Below, piece after piece: positions 1 through 6,438 of a stretch of 7,025 nucleotides of DNA. The position numbers and the translations under genes are program-made. The notes under the pieces are model-generated. The model did not search any database, had not been told where the DNA came from, and was given only the letters and a program-made list of their open reading frames with translations. Position 1 is the first letter of the stretch. Every line of letters begins with the position of its first letter. Location of the stretch: NCBI GenBank assembly GCA_902783745.1, contig CACZRY010000062.1, positions 1 through 7,025 on the forward strand, written 5' to 3'. The stretch is from an uncultured Erysipelotrichaceae bacterium (lineage in GTDB: Bacteria > Bacillota_I > Bacilli_A > Acholeplasmatales > Anaeroplasmataceae).

Positions 1-1901
1 GATGCAGCTGCAATAACCTTGCCATCTTCATCGAATGCTGTTAAGTATTCGATTTCAGCATCATCCATTGCTAAATTAGTAACATATTCATTCTTCTTAT
101 CATCAAAATCAGTAACCTCTTTTGACTTGAAATATGTTTCACCATTTTCATCCTTATATGCCTTGAAATATGGAGCTTCAATGAATCCATACTTATCAAT
201 CTTAGCATAAGATGCAAGTGATGTAATTAAACCTACTGATGGACCTTCTGGTGTTTCAATTGGGCACATACGTCCATAGTGTGAGTTATGAACGTCACGT
301 ACTTCTGTACCAGCACGGTCTCTTTGGATACCACCACTACCTAGCGCAGAAATTCTTCTCTTTTGAGTAATTTCAGCAAGTGGGTTAATTTGGTCCATGA
401 ATTGTGATAATTGAGATGAACCAAAGAATTCCTTTAATGTAGATGTTAAAGGCTTAATATTAATAAGGTTAGATGGAGTTGCCTTTTCTGTTTCAGTTAA
501 AGACATTCTATCCTTAATATTCTTCTTAAGCTTACCGAATCCTACTCTGAATTGGTTTCTTAATAATTCGCCAATTAATCTTAAACGTCTATTTCCTAAG
601 TTATCGATATCATCAATATTACCAGCACCCTGATATAAATTAATGAAATATGAAATAGATGCAAAAATATCTGATAATGTAATATGTAATGCAGTTTCTC
701 TTTGGTCATTACCAACGATCTTAACTTCCTTAACATCGTCACCGTTAACTACATCAACATATAAAATTTCTTGATATGGATCTTTAGAACGTGAAGTTGA
801 ATCTGGAGTATCATAAATATCAGAATCAAATATGTTATTGCAATTAACTTGATAACGGAATCCGCTTCTTGCCTTCTTTAAAGTTTCTAAAACGTCTCCT
901 TCAACTCTTTCTCCCTTAGATGCAATAACTTGACCCTTTTCAAATAAGATTTCACCTGTTTCATCATCGAAAACATCATCGCATGCGATAACATCACGTG
1001 ATAAGATTAAACCCTTTGCTCTTTGTAAAACATCAAGCTTTACATTGAACTTGAAACGACCAACTTCTTGTAAATCATATTTTTCGCCATTGAATAGCTT
1101 ATCAGCAATACCAATTCTTGAACCTTCAACTGGAGCTGCTTCACCTTGACGTAATTTAGAATATAATTCTGTTGCACCATATTCACTATTAATTTCTTGG
1201 CCCTTAGCTAATGAAGTTTCCTTTTCATAAGTATCCTTAAAGAAATCCTTAGTACCGAATAATTCTTCAATTTCTTCATTAGAGCTTAAACCGAATGCTC
1301 TTAACATAGTTGTAAGAGGAACCTTCTTAGAACGGTCAAGCTTACCATAGAAAATATTTCTTGAACCTGCTTCATATTCTAACCAAGCACCACGTGTTGG
1401 GAATATTTGTGCAGAGAACTTTGTATCTCCTGTCTTCTTATCGATGTCTTTTGAATAATAAACACCTGCAGAACGGATAATCTGTGAAATGATAACACGT
1501 TCAGCACCATTGATAATGAATGTACCAACTGGAGTCATGAAAGGGATATCACCCATAAATAATTCATTTTCCACACTTGTACCTGTTTGTGCATTTTCAA
1601 GACGAACCATAACCTTTAATGGTCTAGAATAATTTGTTCTTCTTAATCTTGATTCAACAACAGAATACTTTGGATCTTCGAAATGACATGCACCAAAATA
1701 AAGCTTTAAATCTTGATTTGTTGATGAAATAGGAGAGATGTCTTCTAATAATTTTTCAAGTCCTGAATCAACGAATTCCTGAAATGACTTAGTCTGAATT
1801 TCGATTAGATCAGGTACATCTACTCTACTTCTGATTTTTGAGTAATTACGTCTTTTTGACTTTTTACCAAAATCTTCGACTCTGTAACCTACGTTTGCCA
1901 T
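1..1901 (-). CDS. rpoB: DNA-directed RNA polymerase subunit beta, N-terminal 633 residues (3' end beyond window)
   Basis: Beta subunit of the transcribing core polymerase, which with beta' forms the catalytic cleft and the rifamycin pocket. My translation is open for 633 codons from ATG 1901 and leaves the window at base 1. The N-terminal segment has PDLIEIQTKSF (residues 30-40), typical of beta protrusion starts. ELFMGDIPFMTPVGTFIING (113-132) and ERVIISQIIRSAGVYY (134-149) are hallmark beta motifs. The fork/rifampicin region spans 491-525 (FFGSSQLSQFMDQ at 492-504), followed by the invariant HYGRMCPIETPEGP (541-554). Start choice: ATG 1901 has AAAGG about 10 nt upstream. An in-frame TTG 11 codons earlier has its AAAGG too close to serve, so ATG is preferred. 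Codon use is less ATA-rich than in the neighbouring genes, fitting high expression. Gln513 sits at the position of E. coli His526. No rplL lies upstream; the gene is first after its own promoter. Confidence 0.98.
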   Translation of the reverse strand, partial: MANVGYRVEDFGKKSKRRNYSKIRSRVDVPDLIEIQTKSFQEFVDSGLEKLLEDISPISSTNQDLKLYFGACHFEDPKYSVVESRLRRTNYSRPLKVMVRLENAQTGTSVENELFMGDIPFMTPVGTFIINGAERVIISQIIRSAGVYYSKDIDKKTGDTKFSAQIFPTRGAWLEYEAGSRNIFYGKLDRSKKVPLTTMLRAFGLSSNEEIEELFGTKDFFKDTYEKETSLAKGQEINSEYGATELYSKLRQGEAAPVEGSRIGIADKLFNGEKYDLQEVGRFKFNVKLDVLQRAKGLILSRDVIACDDVFDDETGEILFEKGQVIASKGERVEGDVLETLKKARSGFRYQVNCNNIFDSDIYDTPDSTSRSKDPYQEILYVDVVNGDDVKEVKIVGNDQRETALHITLSDIFASISYFINLYQGAGNIDDIDNLGNRRLRLIGELLRNQFRVGFGKLKKNIKDRMSLTETEKATPSNLINIKPLTSTLKEFFGSSQLSQFMDQINPLAEITQKRRISALGSGGIQRDRAGTEVRDVHNSHYGRMCPIETPEGPSVGLITSLASYAKIDKYGFIEAPYFKAYKDENGETYFKSKEVTDFDDKKNEYVTNLAMDDAEIEYLTAFDEDGKVIAAA

Positions 1902-1968
1902 AAGTTCTTTACCTTTGTATACTCTAATATACAATATCCTTTCGTTTTTTTTAAACTGTCATAAGACT

Positions 1969-1989
1969 TCTTAACTCAAAGAGTTAAAA
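1969..1989 (-). promoter_or_regulatory. Hairpin in the rpoB leader
   Basis: TTAACTC and GAGTTAA form a perfect 7-bp inverted repeat around a 3-nt loop. One G-U and one A-U pair extend it to a 9-bp stem in the minus-strand transcript. It lies 68 nt before the rpoB start. No U-run follows it, so it does not look like an intrinsic terminator. It could be an RNA-stability or protein-binding element, or a DNA operator. Confidence 0.4.
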
Positions 1990-2038
1990 GGGTGTTTATA
2001 AACCTTTATTTATGGATGTCCACGAATTTATATAAAGC

Positions 2039-2054
2039 TATATCTATAGATATA
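2039..2054. repeat. Perfect 16-bp palindrome in the rpoB leader
   Basis: TATATCTATAGATATA reads the same on both strands. It falls about 40-50 nt downstream of the predicted rpoB transcription start, so it could be a DNA-binding site or a weak RNA stem. Its AT-rich content makes chance occurrence quite possible. Confidence 0.35.
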
Positions 2055-2097
2055 ACTAAAAATCTTATGATTAATTAGCCATTATAGGCATTTTATA

Positions 2098-2126
2098 ATT
2101 ATATTCCAAATGATTACAAATTTCAA
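2098..2126 (-). promoter_or_regulatory. Sigma-A-type promoter for rpoB
   Basis: On the minus strand a -35 hexamer TTGAAA (2126-2121) is followed after 17 bp by a perfect -10 TATAAT (2103-2098). Spacing and hexamers match the vegetative sigma consensus, and the site points straight into rpoB. Transcription would start near 2091. A second possible -10 TATAAT (2086-2081), with TTTGGA 18 bp upstream, could be a weaker tandem start. A dedicated promoter here fits rpoB being first in its transcription unit. Confidence 0.75.
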
Positions 2127-2158
2127 CCACTAATTAAAAAAATATTTATATAAGAATT

Positions 2159-2178
2159 TTTATATGTATACATATAAA
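2159..2178. promoter_or_regulatory. Perfect 20-bp palindrome, candidate operator of the EamA transporter gene
   Basis: The 20 bases are a perfect dyad centred on GTATAC with TATAT arms. The dyad ends 6 bp before the predicted -35 of the transporter gene, and lies about 33 bp upstream of the rpoB -35. Position and symmetry suit a dimeric repressor or activator of the TetR/MarR kind, which often control EamA exporters. No regulator gene is adjacent, and AT-richness weakens the case. Confidence 0.4.
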
Positions 2179-2184
2179 TATATA

Positions 2185-2213
2185 TTTAATTTATATCTTA
2201 CTTTTGCTAAAAT
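2185..2213 (+). promoter_or_regulatory. Extended -10 promoter for the EamA transporter gene
   Basis: TGCTAAAAT (2205-2213) is an extended -10 (TGn plus TAAAAT). A weak -35, TTTAAT (2185-2190), lies 17 bp upstream. Transcription would begin near 2220, leaving a very short leader that starts just before the GAGGT ribosome-binding site (2223-2227), which sits 6 nt from the ATG at 2234. The weak -35 is compensated by the TG motif. Confidence 0.5.
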
Positions 2214-2233
2214 AGTACTATCGAGGTTATATT

Positions 2234-3145
2234 ATGAAAAAAGCACTACCACATACACTAGCATTAATAACAGTTGTTATTTGGTCATCTACATTTGTAG
2301 TTACAAAATTTCTATTAGAATCATTTTCACCAACAACAATACTTATATATCGCTTTTTTATATCTATAATATGCTTATTCTTAATATATCCAAAAATACA
2401 TAAACCAAAAAGAATAAAAGACGAATTATATTTCTTAGGGGCAGGTATATCAGGTATTACTTTATACTTCTTTTTACAAAATATAGCATTGATATATACA
2501 TCATCAACTAATGTAGGTATTATTGCAGGAATAGTTCCTATGATCACTTTAATATCATCATTTATTGTATTTAGAACACCTAAAATAACATGGAATTTTA
2601 TTTTAGGATTCATTATCGCAATATCAGGTATTATCTTAATAACACTAAATGGTGTATTTGAATTAAAGCTAAATCCCTTAGGAGATATACTTGCATTACT
2701 TGCAATGATATCTTGGGGAATATATTGTGTATTCCTAAAGAAAATACAGGATTTAGGATATTCAGGTACTGCAACAACAAGACATATAATGGAATATGGA
2801 TTCATATTCCTAATACCTTTATTTTTTATAACTAAATCTGATTTTAATTTTCAGGCATTTACTGACTATAGGGTAGTATTTGCTATACTATTTCTTGCTT
2901 TATTCGCATCAACTATCGCATTCTTATTTTGGAATTATTCATGTGAAAGAATATCTGCTGTATCAACAAACATCTACTTATATTTATCTCCATTAATATC
3001 TACTTTATTCTCATTTTTATTCTTAAGTGAAAGAATAACTATATTTACAATAATAGGAATGATATTATCTGTTATTGGATTAATAGTATCATCAGATTTT
3101 ATAATGAAAAAGCTTGATAAACCAAAAGAAAATGCCTCATCCTAA
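2234..3145 (+). CDS. DMT-superfamily transporter, EamA family (10 TM)
   Basis: Integral membrane permease of the drug/metabolite transporter superfamily. Members usually export amino acids or other small metabolites by secondary transport; the substrate cannot be told here. The 303 residues match the family length of about 290-310. Two EamA repeats of five helices each are visible, roughly residues 8-138 and 149-287. Repeat 1 has the first-helix W-S-S-T-F motif (17-21) and NIALIYTSSTNVGII (83-97). Repeat 2 has WGIYCVFLKK (161-170) and the closing SPLIS...FLFLSERIT (252-269), the classic helix 9 signature. The tail after 290 is charged and cytoplasmic. The start ATG has GAGGT 6 nt upstream. 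It is monocistronic, divergent from rpoB and convergent with the operon to the right, and ends inside a terminator hairpin. Ile is often written ATA, unlike in rpoB. Confidence 0.93.
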   Translation: MKKALPHTLALITVVIWSSTFVVTKFLLESFSPTTILIYRFFISIICLFLIYPKIHKPKRIKDELYFLGAGISGITLYFFLQNIALIYTSSTNVGIIAGIVPMITLISSFIVFRTPKITWNFILGFIIAISGIILITLNGVFELKLNPLGDILALLAMISWGIYCVFLKKIQDLGYSGTATTRHIMEYGFIFLIPLFFITKSDFNFQAFTDYRVVFAILFLALFASTIAFLFWNYSCERISAVSTNIYLYLSPLISTLFSFLFLSERITIFTIIGMILSVIGLIVSSDFIMKKLDKPKENASS

Positions 3146-3160
3146 GATGAAGCATTTTTT
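3129..3160. terminator. Bidirectional intrinsic terminator between convergent genes
   Basis: AATGCCTCATC (3131-3141) pairs with GATGAAGCATT (3146-3156) with one C/A mismatch, around the loop CTAA. A T-run follows at 3155-3160 on the plus strand. On the minus strand the same hairpin is followed by TTTTCTTTT, so it can end both the transporter transcript and the operon from the right. The hairpin overlaps the 3' end of the transporter CDS, whose TAA stop lies exactly in the loop. Confidence 0.85.
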
Positions 3161-3536
3161 ATTCGTTTATCAATTCATTAGATAATTCTAATATTTTATC
3201 TTTATATTTATTTTTTAATTTCTTTAATAAAATACTATAAATAGGATATGCTAAAGCTATTAATATCATACCTATAATTGATACTATTATACCAAATATA
3301 TAATTTTTAAATTCTAATATTAAAGACATTCCAAAACCAAATACTAAAGTACCTATTATACCAAATGATAAAGCTATAATTAATGGTGTATTTTTCACTT
3401 TAAAATCAATTTTTCTTAGTTCCTCAAGCTTTTTTTGTGAAGAACTCTTTTCTAAATAGCTATTTCTAATAGATTCTACTTCTTCTTTAATATTATCATT
3501 TTTACCTTCATAATCTATTCTAAATTTATTAGCCAT
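3159..3536 (-). CDS. Small two-helix membrane protein A, paralogue of protein B
   Basis: Function unknown. The 125-residue protein has a charged, probably helical N-terminal region (about 1-48). Two predicted membrane helices follow (about 51-74 and 79-99), then a basic amphipathic C-terminal tail. Helix 1 holds GFGMS (67-71), helix 2 ends in YPIY (97-100), and the tail has KYKDKILELSN (110-120). All of these recur in protein B at 5254-5601, so the two are paralogues; this one has about 10 extra N-terminal residues. It is the last gene of the operon. Its ATG comes one base after the kinase TAA, and I see no good Shine-Dalgarno, so translation is probably coupled to the kinase by restart. As I recall, proteins of this shape in gut Firmicutes are sometimes labelled dihydropteridine reductase, but nothing here supports an enzyme. 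A role as accessory or target of the neighbouring kinase is inference. Confidence 0.85.
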   Translation of the reverse strand: MANKFRIDYEGKNDNIKEEVESIRNSYLEKSSSQKKLEELRKIDFKVKNTPLIIALSFGIIGTLVFGFGMSLILEFKNYIFGIIVSIIGMILIALAYPIYSILLKKLKNKYKDKILELSNELINE

Positions 3537-3537
3537 A

Positions 3538-4557
3538 TTATTTAATATCTACAACAAATGTAGAACCTATCCCTTCTTCACTTTCAATAGATATCTTATA
3601 TCCTAATCTATCTATTCCCTTTTTAACCATAGATAAACCTAATCCATTTCCTTCACTCTTATGTGAAGTATCAGCCTGATAAAATCTATTAAATATATTA
3701 TTAATAGTATCCTTTGTCATACCAATACCATTATCTTTTACAATAAATTTATAATTATTATCATTCTTTAATAATTTAATAACTATTATAGAATTATCTT
3801 TTGAAAACTTAATTGCGTTAGATATTAGGTTAGAAAATATAATTTGAATAATAGATTGATTAGATATTATATCTGCCTTATCACAAATATCTATATCTAA
3901 ATTAATATTTTTATTAACTAATAATTCATCAAATGAAACAATAACATTCTCAAGTATTGATACTAAATTAACATTTTCTTTTTCTATTTCTTCTTCATTT
4001 TCAAGCTTATTAAGCTTTAAAATATTAGAAACTAAATTAGATAAATTAGATACTGATATAGCTACTTTATCTAAATACATTTCTTTATCATTATCTTTAA
4101 TATCACGTTTTTTTAACAAATTAATATAACCATCTATTACCGCAATAGGTGTTTTAACCTCGTGACTAAAATTAGAAATGAAATCATTTCTTAATATTTC
4201 TTCATTCCTTAATGCATTTACCATTTTATTAATATTAACCATAATCATATCTAATTCATCATAATCACTTAAATTATGTCTTGGCTTTAAGTTTATATCA
4301 AATTGACCTTTAGATATTAAATATGTTGCATCTAATATATCATTTAATGGTTTATTAATAAATACATTTCTTCTAACATAATCTATTATATAAAATACTA
4401 ATCCTGCAAATAATATATAAATTAATACAAATAAAGCTAATATCCCTAAAGGAAAATCCTTTATATTAGAATATATTATTATACCAAGTGAAACAACTAT
4501 AGATACAGTAATTACAAATATTAAGTAAGATACTAGGTTATTTAAAAATCTTTTCAT
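3538..4557 (-). CDS. Sensor histidine kinase (HisKA/HATPase_c) with HAMP and minimal extracytoplasmic loop
   Basis: Membrane kinase that autophosphorylates on His and passes the phosphate to the response regulator encoded just upstream. Two membrane helices (about 8-30 and 36-59) are joined by only about five residues (NIKDF), so there is practically no external sensor domain. A HAMP linker follows (about 60-115, with PLNDI and DELDM). The H-box is FISNFSHEVKTP with phospho-acceptor His132; Glu133 and Thr136 form the E-x-x-T phosphatase motif. ATP-binding elements are all present: N-box with Asn243/Asn247, G1 DNGIG (275-279), F-box FNRFY (289-293) and G2 GNGLGLSM (303-310). At 339 residues it is complete. 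Its ATG overlaps the regulator's TGA by four bases (ATGA), with AAGGTGG 7 nt before the ATG, which indicates coupled synthesis. The short loop resembles intramembrane-sensing kinases of cell-envelope systems; the signal is unknown. Confidence 0.96.
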   Translation of the reverse strand: MKRFLNNLVSYLIFVITVSIVVSLGIIIYSNIKDFPLGILALFVLIYILFAGLVFYIIDYVRRNVFINKPLNDILDATYLISKGQFDINLKPRHNLSDYDELDMIMVNINKMVNALRNEEILRNDFISNFSHEVKTPIAVIDGYINLLKKRDIKDNDKEMYLDKVAISVSNLSNLVSNILKLNKLENEEEIEKENVNLVSILENVIVSFDELLVNKNINLDIDICDKADIISNQSIIQIIFSNLISNAIKFSKDNSIIVIKLLKNDNNYKFIVKDNGIGMTKDTINNIFNRFYQADTSHKSEGNGLGLSMVKKGIDRLGYKISIESEEGIGSTFVVDIK

Positions 4558-5222
4558 TTTAATACCACCTTATATCCAAGTCCATGTACTGTATCTATTA
4601 TAAATCCATCTGCATCCTTTGTTTTTTCTCTTAATTTTGCAAAATAAACATCTACTGTTCTTGATGATGCAGATGAATCATAATCCCAAAATTCTTCCAT
4701 TAAACGTGATCTTGTATATGTTTTATTAGGATTTGATACCATAGAATATAAAATATCAAATTCTCTTTTTGATAATTGTAATTCTATACCATTTATAAAG
4801 GCCTCACGGCTATCATTATCTATATAGAAATTCTTTATTGTAATAGATGATTTATTACTTATATTTAATCTTCTATTTATTGCGTTAATTTTAAAGACAA
4901 GCTCATCTAAATCAAATGGTTTAACTATATAATCATCAATACCTGCCTTATAGCCAATTTTTTTAGCCATTTTATCATCTTTTGCAGACATAAATATAAT
5001 TGGTATTTCTTTATTATTATCTCTTATTTCTTTTGCTAGATTATATCCATCTAAAAGTGGCATCATAATATCAGATAATACTAAATCAATTTTGTTTTCA
5101 CTATATATATTTAAAGCTTCTATGCCATCATAAGCTCTATAACATATAAAGCCTTCTAAAGTTAAATAATTATATATTATTTCATTTAATTCTTTATTAT
5201 CCTCTACTATTAGTATTTTCAT
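4554..5222 (-). CDS. OmpR/PhoB-family response regulator
   Basis: Cytoplasmic transcription factor activated by phosphorylation from the overlapping kinase. The receiver domain (about 1-118) has the acidic pair Glu7/Asp8 and phospho-acceptor Asp51 in LVLSDIMMP. The switch residue is Ser79, with Tyr98 and the invariant Lys101 in YIVKPF. After a short linker, a winged-helix DNA-binding domain (about 126-222) shows LSKREFDILYSM (149-160), SRTVDVYFAKLREK as the recognition helix region, and the C-terminal hairpin VHGLGYKVVLK. Length 222 is normal. The start ATG has GGTGAT about 6 nt upstream. The TGA stop overlaps the kinase ATG; its position right after the canonical C-terminus argues for the standard code. 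Targets are unknown. Autoregulation of the surrounding operon is common for such pairs but not shown here. Confidence 0.97.
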   Translation of the reverse strand: MKILIVEDNKELNEIIYNYLTLEGFICYRAYDGIEALNIYSENKIDLVLSDIMMPLLDGYNLAKEIRDNNKEIPIIFMSAKDDKMAKKIGYKAGIDDYIVKPFDLDELVFKINAINRRLNISNKSSITIKNFYIDNDSREAFINGIELQLSKREFDILYSMVSNPNKTYTRSRLMEEFWDYDSSASSRTVDVYFAKLREKTKDADGFIIDTVHGLGYKVVLK

Positions 5223-5238
5223 ATAATCACCACTTTTA

Positions 5239-5247
5239 AGTATACCA
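5239..5247 (-). promoter_or_regulatory. Possible internal extended -10 promoter before the response regulator
   Basis: On the minus strand TGGTATACT (5247-5239) fits an extended -10 (TGn plus TATACT). It sits in the 31-bp gap between protein B and the regulator, the only sizeable gap in the operon. The -35 region 17 bp upstream (TTTTAG) is poor. A start near 5232 would give a very short leader, as predicted for the EamA transporter gene. It would let the regulator, kinase and protein A be expressed apart from the upstream genes. Confidence 0.3.
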
Positions 5248-5253
5248 TAAATA

Positions 5254-5601
5254 TTAATTTTCTAAAATTGTATTTGATAAAGCTAGTACTTCATCACGGT
5301 ATTTCTTAATACCTTTTTTATTTAATAATCTATATATTGGATAATTAATTGAGATTAATAATAATCCTATTCCACCTAAAATATAACCTAAAACCATATA
5401 ATCTGTTAATATACTTCCTAATACAATTGACATACCAAATCCTAATACAAGTGAAGATAATATACCAAATGTATATGCAAATATTATACTTGGTAATTTA
5501 GCTTTTCTATCTAATCTTTTTAATTCATCATAATTAGTCTTTTCATGATATGTATATTCTTCTTTTATTCTTTTTACTTCATCTAGTTTTGTATTTTCCA
5601 T
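5254..5601 (-). CDS. Small two-helix membrane protein B, paralogue of protein A
   Basis: Function unknown. The 115 residues comprise a charged N-terminal helical region (about 1-36), two predicted membrane helices (about 37-61 and 67-86) and a basic C-terminal tail. It shares with protein A (3159-3536) the helix 1 motif GFGMS (54-58), YPIY (87-90) at the end of helix 2, and KYRDEVLALSN (100-110). About half the positions are identical across the first helix region. No signal peptide, metal ligands or nucleotide-binding motif is seen. The ATG follows the SDR stop after three bases, and its GGAG site lies within the last SDR codons, so translation is coupled. It precedes the response regulator by 31 bp. 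The pair A and B thus bracket the two-component genes, suggesting a shared membrane role, which is inference. Confidence 0.87.
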   Translation of the reverse strand: MENTKLDEVKRIKEEYTYHEKTNYDELKRLDRKAKLPSIIFAYTFGILSSLVLGFGMSIVLGSILTDYMVLGYILGGIGLLLISINYPIYRLLNKKGIKKYRDEVLALSNTILEN

Positions 5602-5604
5602 AAT

Positions 5605-6438
5605 TTATTCTCCTATTTCTTTAATTAATTTTTTATTTTTATTATAAGCATAAACTCCACCATCACATTTAATATCAATACCTGTTAGATATGAATTATT
5701 AACATCTACTAATGACTTAAATAAATATGCAATTTCTTTAGGATCTCCTACTCTTTTTAGTGCTGATGTAGTTATATATTTATTTCCCTCATCTGATTCC
5801 ATTTTTCCCATTGCAGTATCAAAGCATCCTGGAGATACTGAAATTACTCTTACATTCTTTTCTCCTGCCTTAATTGATGATGCAATAGAATACCAGCTTA
5901 AGAAATTTTTTGATATACCATATGCAACTCCACTTCTAACCTTCAAAGGAAATAGTTTTGTTCTTTTATATAAGCTTTTTCTTAGCTTTTCTATATCACA
6001 AAATGCATATTTATATTTTCTTTTAGGTAATATAAAGCTTGGTGTTAAATAGCTTGACATTGAAGATACATTAATAATTACTCCATTATTCATAAGCTTT
6101 AATATTTCTTGATTTAATATAACAGACCCTATCGCATTTGCATCTATTATAGTTTTATAATCACCCATATGAGGTGACATACCTGCAGAATGTATTAATA
6201 CTTTAATATCACCTATATCTTTTATTTCATTTATAAAATGATATATAGATTCCTTATTTGAAATATCTAATGTTTTATATATAACATCTATATTAAGATT
6301 CTTTAATTCATTTGAGGCTTTTTTAAGCTTTTCTTCACTTCTTGATGCAATAACTATTAAATAATCATCTCCTATAATCTTTGCAGCCTCAAACCCCATT
6401 CCAGATGAACCACCTGTTATAATTGCAACCTTACGCAT
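5605..6438 (-). CDS. Short-chain dehydrogenase/reductase (classical SDR) with insertion near the active site
   Basis: NAD(P)-dependent oxidoreductase with a Rossmann fold; the substrate is unknown. The cofactor motif TGGSSGMG is at 8-15. An HSAG (83-86) replaces the usual NNAG, and DANAIG (99-104) supplies the structural Asn101. Catalytic Ser is in INVSSMSS (122-129), and the Y-x-x-x-K pair is Tyr173/Lys177 in AYGISK. SPG (202-204) and the C-terminal YLTGIDIKCDGG (250-261) are also typical. Ser and Tyr are about 47 residues apart instead of the usual 13 or so, because of a basic insertion (about 130-168). A similar insertion occurs in bacterial 3-alpha-hydroxysteroid dehydrogenase/carbonyl reductase, so a steroid, ketone or similar substrate is possible but unproven. 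The length of 277 fits. The start overlaps the upstream epimerase stop by eight bases (ATGCGTAA), implying coupling and a linked pathway. Confidence 0.93.
   Translation of the reverse strand: MRKVAIITGGSSGMGFEAAKIIGDDYLIVIASRSEEKLKKASNELKNLNIDVIYKTLDISNKESIYHFINEIKDIGDIKVLIHSAGMSPHMGDYKTIIDANAIGSVILNQEILKLMNNGVIINVSSMSSYLTPSFILPKRKYKYAFCDIEKLRKSLYKRTKLFPLKVRSGVAYGISKNFLSWYSIASSIKAGEKNVRVISVSPGCFDTAMGKMESDEGNKYITTSALKRVGDPKEIAYLFKSLVDVNNSYLTGIDIKCDGGVYAYNKNKKLIKEIGE

Larger units (their letters stand above)
1902..2091 (-). promoter_or_regulatory. Long 5' leader of rpoB
   Basis: About 190 nt separate the predicted transcription start (near 2091) from the rpoB ATG. The leader has no long ORF. 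It contains self-complementary stretches described separately (2039-2054 and 1969-1989), and a short AAAGG/CCTTT pairing possibility around 1988-2007. The ribosome-binding site AAAGG lies at about 1912-1916 (minus-strand reading). I do not recognise a known riboswitch or the L10 autoregulatory leader. Whether it regulates rpoB is inference from length and structure only. Confidence 0.5.

Noticed and set aside
19..210. 63-codon plus-strand frame
   Set aside because: Entirely antisense to rpoB coding sequence; a Ser-rich shadow translation.
1902..2091. Known riboswitch, T-box or L10 leader in front of rpoB
   Set aside because: I found no T-box sequence, recognisable riboswitch core or terminator with a U-run, and the L10 leader belongs in front of rplJ, which is absent.
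2164..2403. 79-codon plus-strand frame overlapping the transporter start
   Set aside because: Out of frame with the EamA gene, begins inside the palindrome, has no ribosome-binding site, and its Tyr/Ile-rich product reflects AT-rich sequence.
2227..2805. 192-codon open frame on the minus strand, antisense to the transporter
   Set aside because: It lies opposite the EamA gene, which has clear family motifs, a ribosome site and a promoter. The antisense product has no recognisable motif and runs across the transporter promoter side.
3159..3536. Dihydropteridine reductase
   Set aside because: The protein is a short two-helix membrane protein with no Rossmann or flavin-binding motif; that label, if found in databases, is not supported by the sequence.
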